Positions 8,423 to 16,251 of a stretch of DNA of 26,899 bases are shown piece after piece. The stretch covers positions 1 through 26,899 of the forward strand of contig JAQWON010000047.1 of assembly GCA_029245825.1 (NCBI GenBank). Direction: 5' to 3'. A program made the position numbers and the translations under genes. The number at the start of each line of letters is the position of its first letter. Positions within the stretch are counted from its first letter, which is position 1. This stretch comes from Flavobacteriaceae bacterium (GTDB lineage: Bacteria > Bacteroidota > Bacteroidia > Flavobacteriales > Flavobacteriaceae). The notes below the pieces were generated by a model. That model did no database searches and was not told where the DNA came from. It was given only the letters and a program-made list of their open reading frames with translations.

Positions 8423-9406
8423 ATGGAGGTATCTGTTTCGAAATCTTATGAAGAGGCAAATGTATGGGAAGGTGGAGATCAAAAACCCTTAAATGCTGGT
8501 TACGGCAAGTTAATGATGTGGTTTTTTATTGTATCAGATGCACTTACTTTTTCTGGCTTTCTCGTTTCTTATGGATTCTCTAGATTCAAGTTTATAGATT
8601 CTTGGCCCATTGCAGATGAAGTTTTTACTCACTTCCCATTTCTTCATGGTGTAGACGCTCCAATGTACTATGTTGCACTAATGACATTTATATTAATATT
8701 TTCTTCTGTTACAATGGTTTTAGCTGTAGATGCTGGACATCATATGAATAAATCTAGAACAGCTTTTTATATGTTTTTGACTATAATTGGAGGAGCTATT
8801 TTTGTTGGTTCACAGGCTTGGGAATGGAAAAATTTTATCAAAGGAGAATACGGCGCTGTTGAAACAAGAGGAGGGCAAATTTTACAGTTTCTCAGTGCTG
8901 AAGAAAAAAAAAGGGTTTCTCTATCTGATTTTGCTATTGGAATTCCTACTGAAAGATCAACTCAGAATAAAAATGATGGCATATGGTTTAAAACGGAAAA
9001 ATCACTACCTGAATTTTCAATTGATGAAGTTAAAAAAGGATTTAAAGCCAATCCAAATATTCTTATTAGAATTCAAAAAATTGATGAGAACGGAGATAAA
9101 ATTGTTTTAAGTCGAGATGAGTCACTCATGAAAATAGACTCGGCCATACTAGTGGTTGAAGGAGCTAATTTAGTTAGGAATGAATATGGGAACCCTCTTT
9201 TTGCTGATTTCTTTTTCTTCATAACTGGCTTTCATGGGTTCCACGTTTTTTCTGGAGTAGTCCTCAATATTATAATATTTTTTAATATCATACTAGGCAC
9301 TTATGAAAAAAGGGGCCATTATGATATGGTAGAAAAAGTTGGACTCTATTGGCACTTCGTTGATTTAGTCTGGGTTTTTGTATTTACTTTTTTCTATTTA
9401 GTATAA
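8423..9406 (+). CDS. cytochrome c oxidase subunit III with a long soluble insertion (second of two)
   Basis: This 327-residue subunit III family protein has membrane segments at about 28-50, 82-103, 112-133, 264-290 and 305-326. The family marks are GSQAWEW (E134), GFHGFHVFSG (270-278) and EKVGLYWHFVDLVWVF near the C-terminus. Between the third and fourth membrane segments, residues about 138-260 form a hydrophilic insertion of some 120 residues that the short paralogue lacks. It is likely a folded domain outside the membrane. I recall similar long forms in other flavobacteria, so it is probably a lineage feature and not a local fusion. A possible promoter lies in the upstream gap. The subunit IV-like gene follows after 12 bases. 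Confidence 0.9.
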   Translation: MEVSVSKSYEEANVWEGGDQKPLNAGYGKLMMWFFIVSDALTFSGFLVSYGFSRFKFIDSWPIADEVFTHFPFLHGVDAPMYYVALMTFILIFSSVTMVLAVDAGHHMNKSRTAFYMFLTIIGGAIFVGSQAWEWKNFIKGEYGAVETRGGQILQFLSAEEKKRVSLSDFAIGIPTERSTQNKNDGIWFKTEKSLPEFSIDEVKKGFKANPNILIRIQKIDENGDKIVLSRDESLMKIDSAILVVEGANLVRNEYGNPLFADFFFFITGFHGFHVFSGVVLNIIIFFNIILGTYEKRGHYDMVEKVGLYWHFVDLVWVFVFTFFYLV

Positions 9407-9418
9407 AAATTAATTAAA

Positions 9419-9802
9419 ATGTCACTAGAAGAACATAAACTAGAAATTTTTAGAGGTTTGATCAAGTTTAAATCAAACGAGCAAAAAATATGGGGTGTTC
9501 TTATATTTTTGTCAATTGTAACTATAATTGAAGTTGCTTTAGGTATTATAAAGCCTGATTTTTTATCTGTCTATTTCATGAGAATGAAATTACTGAATTG
9601 GATATTTGTAATTCTTACACTTGTTAAGGCATATTATATTACTTGGGATTTTATGCATATGCGAGATGAAAAATCAAGTTTAAAGAACTCCATAGTTTTG
9701 CCGTTGGTAATATTAATTCCATATCTAGTTTTTATTCTTTTTCTTGAAGCTGATTATATTTTTGATGTAATGTTTGAAGGTTTTGTCAGTTGGAATTTTT
9801 AG
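9419..9802 (+). CDS. cytochrome c oxidase subunit IV-like membrane protein
   Basis: This 127-residue protein has three predicted membrane segments (about 24-43, 58-75, 91-110), matching the small prokaryotic oxidase subunit IV family (COX4_pro/CyoD-like). The family mark is KAYYITWDFMHMRDE at 70-84, a conserved loop after the second helix. The subunit is accessory and aids assembly or stability of the oxidase. It lies 12 bases after subunit III and 17 bases before the next gene, so it is clearly part of the same operon. Confidence 0.85.
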   Translation: MSLEEHKLEIFRGLIKFKSNEQKIWGVLIFLSIVTIIEVALGIIKPDFLSVYFMRMKLLNWIFVILTLVKAYYITWDFMHMRDEKSSLKNSIVLPLVILIPYLVFILFLEADYIFDVMFEGFVSWNF

Positions 9803-9819
9803 ATTTATTATAAAGTATT

Positions 9820-10473
9820 GTGTTAAATAGTAATACAAAAAAATATTTTGTACTTATAGTACTTTTTGTTTTCCCGGTATTCATATATCTTTTTTTTGCT
9901 TCGGGAAAAAACAATTTTGCTCTTTTACCAATTCTTTCTGAGGATATAAATGAAATTAGTTCATGGGATAGTCTTTCTGGGGATATTATAAAATTTGAAG
10001 ATCATATTTCTATCTTAGGTTTTTGGGGGAATGATGTAATAAATAAAAAAACAGAAGCACTTAATCTTAATCAGAAAATATATAAACGATTTTATGAATT
10101 CAATGACTTTCAGTTTGTAATTGTTTTATTAGAAGGCCAAGAAAAAGAAATAGAAAACCTGAAAAATAAATTAAAAGAGGGGGTTGGTACAGATCTTGTT
10201 AAGTGGAAATTTATTTTTGGGAATTCAGATGAAGTAAAAAATTTATTTAATAGTTTAAAAACTCCATTTAATTTATCTAATTCAGATAGTACGCCCTTAG
10301 TTTTTATTATTGACAAAGAGAAAAATCTTAGAGGAAGAGACGATGATGATAAAGAAATTTTATTTGGATTTAATGCTCAGTCTGTTGCAGAAATTAATAA
10401 TAAGATGGTTGATGATGTTAAGGTTATTCTTGCTGAGTACAGAAGAGCTTTAAAGAAATATAATAGACCGTAA
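9820..10473 (+). CDS. membrane-anchored, cysteine-free thioredoxin-fold-like protein of the oxidase cluster
   Basis: The function is unknown. The 217-residue protein starts at GTG (9820); no ATG lies near, and the hydrophobic anchor at residues about 9-27 fits this start. The rest would be outside the cytoplasm. The segment HISILGFWGND, then a helix, FQFVIVLLEG, and later TPLVFIIDKEKNLRGR resembles the strand order of a thioredoxin/SCO fold. It has no cysteine at all, so it can neither bind copper through a CxxxC pair nor do thiol exchange. It sits between subunit IV and the true SCO (9 bases downstream). I recall an uncharacterised membrane protein at this position in other flavobacteria. 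A structural partner or non-catalytic relative of SCO is my inference; fold assignment is tentative. Confidence 0.6.
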   Translation: MLNSNTKKYFVLIVLFVFPVFIYLFFASGKNNFALLPILSEDINEISSWDSLSGDIIKFEDHISILGFWGNDVINKKTEALNLNQKIYKRFYEFNDFQFVIVLLEGQEKEIENLKNKLKEGVGTDLVKWKFIFGNSDEVKNLFNSLKTPFNLSNSDSTPLVFIIDKEKNLRGRDDDDKEILFGFNAQSVAEINNKMVDDVKVILAEYRRALKKYNRP

Positions 10474-10482
10474 AATTATATA

Positions 10483-11181
10483 ATGGGAAAATATTACTAT
10501 TTCGTTTTGCTTTTTGTTCTTATTCTTCTTTTTGGAATTTTTTCTATACCTAAAATATTTGATCGAATAAGTTCAGGATCAATAGTTGAGGACAATAGGT
10601 CTGTCCCTGCTAAGCCTCTCTCTTATCTGAACATTGACAATGAACCAAAAAAGGTTCCCGAGTTTTTGATGTTCAATCAAGATAGTTTATTAATAGGAAA
10701 CGAAGACTTTTTAGGCAAGGTATATATTGTTGAGTTTTTCTTCACATCATGTCCATCAATATGTCCAATAATGAATAAAAACATGAAAATCATAGATGAT
10801 TTTTTTTATGACCGATATGATTTTGGGATTGCATCATTTACAATTGATCCAGAATATGATACCCCCCATATTTTAAAAAAATATTCTGAATCATATAATG
10901 TTAAATCTCAAAATTGGCACTTTCTAACAAGTGACGAAAAAACTGTTTTTAATTTGGCTAATTCGGGATTTAATATCTTTGCAGCCATTAATCCTGATGT
11001 TGCAGGTGGTTTTGAACATCAAGGGTATTTTGCTTTGATTGATAAGAGGGGTTATTTAAGATCAAGGGTGGATAATTTTGATAACCCTATTGTTTATTAT
11101 TCAGGAGTTGATGAAGGAGAAGATAATGTAAATGATGTTGACATTTTAATTGAAGATATTAATATTCTTTTGAAAGAATAA
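10483..11181 (+). CDS. SCO1/SenC/PrrC-family copper chaperone
   Basis: SCO proteins deliver copper, or reduce the cysteines, at the CuA centre of oxidase subunit II in the periplasm. The 232-residue protein has an N-terminal anchor (about 5-22) and a thioredoxin fold. The copper ligands are all present: the CPSIC motif with C90 and C94, and H179 in GFEHQGYF. ASFTIDPEYDTP (117-128) is the conserved strand and loop seen in the family. It lies 9 bases after the cysteine-free protein and 7 bases before the DUF420 gene, so copper delivery is encoded with the oxidase subunits it serves. Confidence 0.93.
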   Translation: MGKYYYFVLLFVLILLFGIFSIPKIFDRISSGSIVEDNRSVPAKPLSYLNIDNEPKKVPEFLMFNQDSLLIGNEDFLGKVYIVEFFFTSCPSICPIMNKNMKIIDDFFYDRYDFGIASFTIDPEYDTPHILKKYSESYNVKSQNWHFLTSDEKTVFNLANSGFNIFAAINPDVAGGFEHQGYFALIDKRGYLRSRVDNFDNPIVYYSGVDEGEDNVNDVDILIEDINILLKE

Positions 11182-11188
11182 ATTAAAG

Positions 11189-11707
11189 ATGAAAAACGAA
11201 AAATTAAAATACAGAGGGTTGATAATTTTTGTATCTATATTGATACCTTTAGTTGTATTGATATTATTTAATGTCAGACTGCCTAATGTTGAACCTCTTG
11301 ATTCTTTTCCTCCAATTTATGCTACAATTAATGGTTTAACTGCAGTTATATTAGTTTTAGCTCTTTTTGCAATTAAGAATAAAAAAATAAAAACACATGA
11401 GACCTTGATGAAAATTGCTATTGCATTATCATTGATTTTTTTAATCATGTATGTTGCTTATCATATGACTTCTGAACCAACACCATATGGGGGCGATGGA
11501 TACATTAGATATGTTTATTATTTTATTTTGATAACTCACATTTTGCTTTCCATTTTTATTATTCCTCTTGTATTAATAACATACGTGAGGGCTATATCTA
11601 GGCATTTTGAGAGTCATCGAAAAATAGCAAAAATAACATTCCCATTGTGGCTTTATATAGCTGTGACAGGTGTAATAGTTTATATTATGATTTCTCCATA
11701 TTATTAG
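11189..11707 (+). CDS. DUF420 membrane protein (CtaM-like oxidase assembly factor)
   Basis: This 172-residue protein has five predicted membrane segments (about 9-28, 43-62, 75-92, 107-133, 147-168). The DUF420 family histidines are visible: H70 in THETLMK, H92 in VAYHMTSE, H117 in LITHILLS, and H139/H143 in RHFESHRK. In Staphylococcus aureus a DUF420 protein, CtaM, is needed for maturation of the aa3-type oxidase. The exact role is unsettled; histidines suggest haem or metal handling. Its position directly after SCO supports the same job here. I recognise the family with confidence and infer the role by analogy. Confidence 0.88.
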   Translation: MKNEKLKYRGLIIFVSILIPLVVLILFNVRLPNVEPLDSFPPIYATINGLTAVILVLALFAIKNKKIKTHETLMKIAIALSLIFLIMYVAYHMTSEPTPYGGDGYIRYVYYFILITHILLSIFIIPLVLITYVRAISRHFESHRKIAKITFPLWLYIAVTGVIVYIMISPYY

Positions 11708-11722
11708 AAATAACTCATAACA

Positions 11723-11932
11723 ATGAAAATTAAAATCACTCTACTCCTTTTCTTATTTTCTTCCTTTTATGCTAACTCACAGTGCTCTATGTGTAGAGCA
11801 GTTATAGAATCTCAAGAGGGTCAAGAACTAGCAGAAGGAATTAATGATGGGATAAAATATTTGATGATTATCCCTTACATCCTAGTAGGATTTGTTGGAT
11901 GGAAGATTTACAAGACACTAAAAAGCAATTAA
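11723..11932 (+). CDS. 69-residue exported CxxC membrane protein at the end of the oxidase cluster
   Basis: The function is unknown. The short protein has a signal-peptide-like N-terminus (about 1-19), then QCSMCRAVIESQEG with a CxxC pair (C21, C24) right after the likely cleavage site, a short acidic stretch, and one membrane segment at about 45-62 with a basic tail. The CxxC would face the periplasm. I recall a conserved flavobacterial small protein of this type next to DUF420. Possible roles are a copper-binding or thiol-transfer helper for SCO; this is inference only. It begins 15 bases after DUF420 and is probably the last gene of the operon. It is followed by a T8 run and a new promoter. 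Confidence 0.75.
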   Translation: MKIKITLLLFLFSSFYANSQCSMCRAVIESQEGQELAEGINDGIKYLMIIPYILVGFVGWKIYKTLKSN

Positions 11933-11949
11933 TTTTTTTTTGATTATTG

Positions 11950-11979
11950 TTGTTTATTTTATAAACTAGTTTATTTTTG
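11950..11979 (+). promoter_or_regulatory. Bacteroidota-type promoter for the membrane-protein/regulator pair
   Basis: TTG at 11950-11952, a 19-base spacer, then an exact TATTTTTG at 11972-11979. The predicted start point near 11986 leaves about 11 bases before the ATG at 11997. This marks a transcription boundary between the oxidase cluster and the genes that follow. Confidence 0.6.
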
Positions 11980-11996
11980 TATAAATTTTTATAAAG

Positions 11997-12557
11997 ATGA
12001 AAGCAGAAGATCAAATTAAAATAATAAATGATGCAATTAATAAAGCGAAAGAGGATTTAAAGCCATTGGCGTTTAATTTTATTTTTTGGGGAGTTTTGAC
12101 TATTTCAATGAGTCTTTTTCATTATTTCTTTAGTTCAATTGTTGAAATGTCTAAGTATTCTACTTTAATATATTGGACAGTACTTCCATTAATAGGATTG
12201 ATCTATACCATGTATTATAACATTAAAATAGTTCAGAAAATGGGATTCCAAACTGTTGTTGGAAGATCTTTATCTATAATATGGGGTGTATTTGGAATTT
12301 CATGGCTTATATTAATTCTTTCGTCTCTAATTATTGGGCACTTTCCTGTTGCATCAATTATATTTTTAATTGGAGTCACTACTTTAACCACTGGGAGAAT
12401 TATAAGGAATAATTCTATAAGTATTGGTGGAATTATTTTGCTTTTTATTTATTTATATATTTTGACAAACCCTGATTTGAATTTATTATTAATTAATTCG
12501 GCAGCTATTTTCTTTGGCTTTTTATTACCAGGGCTAAGCCTTTATTATAAAAGATAA
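11997..12557 (+). CDS. six-TM membrane protein of unknown function, paired with a winged-helix regulator
   Basis: I do not recognise a characterised family. The 186-residue protein has a polar, amphipathic N-terminus (KAEDQIKIINDAINKAKEDL) and about six membrane segments (25-45, 57-76, 90-112, 115-135, 140-157, 160-182). It has no cysteine and no obvious catalytic motif. Its stop codon TAA is directly followed by the ATG of the winged-helix gene, so the two are likely translationally coupled. Bacteroidota genomes often pair a small membrane protein of this look with an HTH_34 regulator. A sensor or anti-regulator role is inference. A good promoter lies just upstream. Confidence 0.7.
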   Translation: MKAEDQIKIINDAINKAKEDLKPLAFNFIFWGVLTISMSLFHYFFSSIVEMSKYSTLIYWTVLPLIGLIYTMYYNIKIVQKMGFQTVVGRSLSIIWGVFGISWLILILSSLIIGHFPVASIIFLIGVTTLTTGRIIRNNSISIGGIILLFIYLYILTNPDLNLLLINSAAIFFGFLLPGLSLYYKR

Positions 12558-13010
12558 ATGAATAAAAATTTAAATAAAATATTTTTAAATCAGATAAGAC
12601 TTGAAGTAATGTCAATACTTTTGACAGTGGATAATTGTAATTTTTCTTTTTTAAAAGAAAAAACAAACGCTTCTCAAGGAAATCTAAGCATTCAATTGAA
12701 AAAGCTCAAAGGTGTTGGATATATTAAGATTGAAAAGACATTTCAAAATAATTATCCTAAAACAAAATGTAGAATTACTTCAAGAGGGAAAAAATCTTTT
12801 GAGCAATTTTTTAATACCTTGCAAACCTATAAAGATTCGGGACTAGTAATGATTTTTGGTCTTTCTGTAATTTCTTTTTTCAATCTAATGATTGATTCTA
12901 ACAAAATTTTTTTAAATGGATTTTTCTCGTCTCAAAATAATTTTTTTGTGACTGCTGATGAAATAACTTTTATTCAAAAAATATTAAAAACAATTATGGA
13001 ATTATTTTAA
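12558..13010 (+). CDS. winged-helix (HTH_34-like) transcriptional regulator with hydrophobic C-terminal extension
   Basis: Residues about 5-95 match the winged-helix family that I know as HTH_34 (MarR/ArsR-like): FLNQIRLEVMSILL, then a recognition helix in ASQGNLSIQLKKLKGVGYI, then a wing with KTKCRITSRGKKSFEQ. Such proteins are usually about 100 residues. Here 150 are encoded, and the extra C-terminal part has a hydrophobic stretch SGLVMIFGLSVISFFNLMI (about 95-113) and no recognisable domain. It may be a membrane anchor, or the frame may have drifted past the original end; I see no clear lesion. It abuts the six-TM gene upstream and precedes the efflux ATPase by 44 bases, so it may control the efflux operon, itself, or both. 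Confidence 0.75.
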   Translation: MNKNLNKIFLNQIRLEVMSILLTVDNCNFSFLKEKTNASQGNLSIQLKKLKGVGYIKIEKTFQNNYPKTKCRITSRGKKSFEQFFNTLQTYKDSGLVMIFGLSVISFFNLMIDSNKIFLNGFFSSQNNFFVTADEITFIQKILKTIMELF

Positions 13011-13038
13011 TTGCAGCGAATTAAATTTACTAATATTG
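13011..13038 (+). promoter_or_regulatory. weak promoter candidate before the efflux ATPase gene
   Basis: TTG at 13011-13013, a 17-base spacer and TAATATTG at 13031-13038, which has one mismatch (A for T) in the TAnnTTTG box. The ATG is at 13055. It would let the efflux genes be transcribed separately from the regulator pair, but the match is imperfect. Confidence 0.3.
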
Positions 13039-13054
13039 CAAAGAAATTAAATAA

Positions 13055-13747
13055 ATGATAAACCTTAAAAGTCTTCACAAGTCATACAAAACTGGAGCCA
13101 CTTCGCTTCATGTTCTTAAGGGAATAAATCTCGATATTGAAAAAGGAGAATTAGTTGCAATAATGGGATCTTCGGGATCAGGTAAATCAACACTTTTAAA
13201 TATTTTAGGAATGCTTGACGTTGCCGATGAAGGCAGTTATTACCTAGATGATGTTTTGATTGAAAATTTGAATGAAAAGAAAGCTGCAAAATATAGAAAT
13301 CTATTTTTAGGTTTTGTCTTCCAATCATTTAATTTAATCAATTATAAAAATGCACTTGAAAATGTAGCTTTGCCGCTTTATTACCAAGGGATGTCAAGAA
13401 AAGAAAGACAAAAACAAGCCATGGAATATCTTGATAGTGTCAGTCTTAAACCTTGGGCAACTCACTTGCCAAGTGAACTATCTGGAGGTCAGAAACAACG
13501 GGTTGCTATAGCAAGAGCTATGGCCTCAAAACCTAAGGTTCTTCTTGCAGATGAACCAACTGGGGCATTAGATTCAACCACATCGTATGAAATAATGGGG
13601 TTAATTCAAAAAATTAACAATGAGGGTAAAACAATTTTAGTTGTTACTCATGAGGATGATATTGCTAAGATGTGTAAAAGAATAGTTAAATTAAAGGACG
13701 GAGTTATTGTTGAAGACAAGAAAATAAAACAAATAATAGTAAAGTAA
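13055..13747 (+). CDS. ABC transporter ATP-binding protein, MacB/LolD type
   Basis: This is the cytoplasmic ATPase of a type VII (MacB-like) ABC system. All motifs are intact in the 230-residue protein: Walker A GSSGSGKST (38-46), Q-loop Q90, signature LSGGQKQR (142-149), Walker B VLLADE (162-167) followed by PTGALD, and H199 of the switch. The sequence is closest to the MacB/LolD/FtsE clade. Here the ATPase is separate from the permease, unlike fused E. coli MacB. The first permease gene starts one base after its stop. The two permeases, adaptor and TolC downstream make a full envelope-spanning pump. Confidence 0.95.
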   Translation: MINLKSLHKSYKTGATSLHVLKGINLDIEKGELVAIMGSSGSGKSTLLNILGMLDVADEGSYYLDDVLIENLNEKKAAKYRNLFLGFVFQSFNLINYKNALENVALPLYYQGMSRKERQKQAMEYLDSVSLKPWATHLPSELSGGQKQRVAIARAMASKPKVLLADEPTGALDSTTSYEIMGLIQKINNEGKTILVVTHEDDIAKMCKRIVKLKDGVIVEDKKIKQIIVK

Positions 13748-13748
13748 A

Positions 13749-14981
13749 ATGTTTAGCAGAGATAGTTGGCAAGAAATATTTGAAACCATTCGAAAGAATA
13801 AGCTTAGAACCATACTTTCTGGATTTACTGTTGCTTTAGGTATTTTCATATTTGTTATACTTTCTGGATTTGGAAATGGCCTGCAAAATACTTTTAAGGA
13901 ATTTTTTGTAGATGATGCTACAAATGTTTTAAGAATTTTTCCCGGAAGAACTTCTAAACCATATAAAGGATTTAAAGCTAAGAGAAGAATTGAACTTGAA
14001 AACAGTGACATTGAAGCCATAAAGATTAATTTTCCATTGTTTCTTGAGTATATAACTCCAAGAATTTCAAGAGGTGCATCAGTAAAGTACAATAACAAAT
14101 CTGATAATTATACTACAAGAGCTGTTGCGCCATCTCACCAGGCAGCTGAAAGAACAATAATAACAAAGGGTCGTTTTATTAATGAAGTAGATATAAAGGA
14201 TAAAACTAAATATGCAGTAATTGGGAGGAAAGTTGCTACTGATCTTTTTGGAGGTGAGGATCCAATGGGTAAATATTTAGATGTGGGAAAGATAGCCTTT
14301 AAAGTAATAGGTGTTTTTCAGGATGCTGGGGGAGATAATGAGGAAAGCTTTATTTATATACCATATACAACAAGACAATTAATAGAAAAAGCAAACGATA
14401 AAGTTGATCAGATAATTATTGCTTATAAACCCTCTATTGGGCATTCAGGCGCTATTTCTCTTGAAAAAAAATTACGTCTTTTTTTAAAAAAGAAAAAAAT
14501 TATTGATCCTACAGATCAAAGCGGTATTTTTATTAGAAACGTTGCTGATGAATTAAAGCGGAATGAAGATTTTGCAGGAGTATTGGAGACAATTGTAATA
14601 TTTGTGGCTATAGGAACTTTAATAGCTGGAATAATAGGGATATCTAATATCATGGTATTTGTTGTCAAAGAGAGAACAAAAGAATTGGGCATTAGAAAGG
14701 CATTAGGAGCAAGTCCTAAAAGTGTTATTGCAATGATTCTCCAGGAATCTGTTTTTATAACCTTAATTTCCGGATACTTTGGTTTAGCTTCTGGAATGGT
14801 ATTACTTAAAAATATTGGAAATGCTCTTGAGGAAGATTATTTTATAAAGAATCCATATGTAGACCTTTCCACAGCTATGATTTCAACTTTTATTTTAATT
14901 ATATTTGGTGCAATTGCTGGATATATTCCCGCTAAACGTGCTGCAAGAATCAAACCCATAATTGCTCTTCGAGATGAATAG
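13749..14981 (+). CDS. MacB-like ABC permease (first of two)
   Basis: This 410-residue permease has the MacB layout: one membrane segment near residues 18-40, a periplasmic MacB-PCD region of some 230 residues, and a C-terminal FtsX domain with three membrane segments (about 280-305, 325-350, 375-398). The FtsX mark VKERTKELGIRKALGASP follows the second segment. It ends PAKRAARIKPIIALRDE. The N-terminus FSRDSWQEIFETIRKNKLRT is nearly repeated by the next protein, so the two are paralogues that probably form a heterodimer. Its stop overlaps the next gene's ATG region by 8 bases. The substrate is unknown: peptides, lipids or drugs are all possible for this family. Confidence 0.93.
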   Translation: MFSRDSWQEIFETIRKNKLRTILSGFTVALGIFIFVILSGFGNGLQNTFKEFFVDDATNVLRIFPGRTSKPYKGFKAKRRIELENSDIEAIKINFPLFLEYITPRISRGASVKYNNKSDNYTTRAVAPSHQAAERTIITKGRFINEVDIKDKTKYAVIGRKVATDLFGGEDPMGKYLDVGKIAFKVIGVFQDAGGDNEESFIYIPYTTRQLIEKANDKVDQIIIAYKPSIGHSGAISLEKKLRLFLKKKKIIDPTDQSGIFIRNVADELKRNEDFAGVLETIVIFVAIGTLIAGIIGISNIMVFVVKERTKELGIRKALGASPKSVIAMILQESVFITLISGYFGLASGMVLLKNIGNALEEDYFIKNPYVDLSTAMISTFILIIFGAIAGYIPAKRAARIKPIIALRDE

Positions 14982-16251
14982 TTTGAAAATAATTTTTGAC
15001 AGAGATACTTGGCAAGAAATTTTTAGCTCTATTTCTAAAAATAAAACTAGAACAGTTATAACTGTTATAGGTGTTTTATGGGGAATATTCATATACATTA
15101 CACTTGCTGGCGCAGCAAAAGGACTTGATAATGGATTTGAAAGAGCTTTTAGAAATCTAGCTATGAATTCAATGGGAGTATGGACTCAAAGAACAAGTTT
15201 ACCCTATGGAGGTTTTAAAATAGGTAGAAATCCAAAACTGGTTATTCAAGATGCTGAAATATTGAAAAAAAATGTGCCGGGAATTCAATTTATTACTCCA
15301 AGAAACGTAAGAGGTGTTTTTGATGGAGGATCTCCGCCACTTGTAATAAGAAAAAACAAATCTGAAAATTATGCTCTTTATGGTGATACGCCTGAATATA
15401 CAAGGATTGTAAGTAAAAAGATTTATGATGGCGGGAGATTTATAAATGAAAAAGATTTAGAGCTAGAGAGGAAAGTGTGTGTTATTGGAGAAAGAACAGT
15501 TAAAGAATTATTTGAACCTAATGAAGACCCAATAGGTGAATATGTTAGAATTAACAATACTTATTTCCAAGTTATAGGGGTCCATAAATATGTTGAGGGG
15601 GGAGGTTTTGAAAGTGATGGAGATATATTTATCCCTTTCACAACATTTAACAGAATGTATAATTATGGAAATTATGTTAATTTCTTTTTCTTAGCAGCAT
15701 ATGACACAGAGGATCCTGTAAAAATCGAAAATCAAATTGAGACAATTTTAAAGAGAGCTCATAAAGTTTCACCCGATGATGAGGAAGCTTTTGGTTTTAT
15801 TAATCTTGGAGAAATTTTTGGGAAAATAGTCGGTTTTTCTAAAGGGATGACATTTCTTTCGCTTGTTGTAGGACTAGCCACAATAATAGCTGGTATTGTA
15901 GGTATTGGGAATATTTTGCTTATTTCTGTAAAAGAGAGAACTAAAGAATTAGGAATACGAAGAGCTTTGGGAGCAACCCCTTCAGAAGTTAAAACTCAGA
16001 TAATTCTTGAGTCAGTTTTTTTAACATTTATTGCTGGGATAATAGGAATAGTTTTGGGAGCATTTGTTCTTTCTGGGATCAATGCAGCAACTGCAGATAT
16101 AACAGATTATCCCTATACAAATCCAACAGTTCCAATTCCATACGTTATAGGAGTTTTAATAATAATTATAACCTTGGGGACACTTATAGGGTTGATTCCG
16201 GCACAGAGAGCTGTATCAATTAAACCAATTGAAGCATTAAGAGAAGAATAA
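14974..16251 (+). CDS. MacB-like ABC permease (second of two)
   Basis: This 425-residue permease has the same plan as its neighbour: FDRDTWQEIFSSISKNKTRT at the start, a membrane segment near 20-42, a periplasmic region, and three C-terminal membrane segments after VKERTKELGIRRALGATP. It ends PIEALREE. I chose the ATG at 14974. An in-frame TTG at 14962 would add only four residues and overlap the upstream gene further. The ATG overlaps the upstream stop (ATGAATAG), a typical coupling arrangement that would keep the two partners in equal amounts. Confidence 0.92.
   Translation: MNSLKIIFDRDTWQEIFSSISKNKTRTVITVIGVLWGIFIYITLAGAAKGLDNGFERAFRNLAMNSMGVWTQRTSLPYGGFKIGRNPKLVIQDAEILKKNVPGIQFITPRNVRGVFDGGSPPLVIRKNKSENYALYGDTPEYTRIVSKKIYDGGRFINEKDLELERKVCVIGERTVKELFEPNEDPIGEYVRINNTYFQVIGVHKYVEGGGFESDGDIFIPFTTFNRMYNYGNYVNFFFLAAYDTEDPVKIENQIETILKRAHKVSPDDEEAFGFINLGEIFGKIVGFSKGMTFLSLVVGLATIIAGIVGIGNILLISVKERTKELGIRRALGATPSEVKTQIILESVFLTFIAGIIGIVLGAFVLSGINAATADITDYPYTNPTVPIPYVIGVLIIIITLGTLIGLIPAQRAVSIKPIEALREE

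Noticed and set aside
11933..11949. T8 run after the 69-residue gene as an intrinsic terminator
   Set aside because: No stable stem precedes it; only weak A/T pairing is possible.
14962..14973. TTG start for the second permease
   Set aside because: An ATG four codons later, at the typical stop/start overlap, is more likely.
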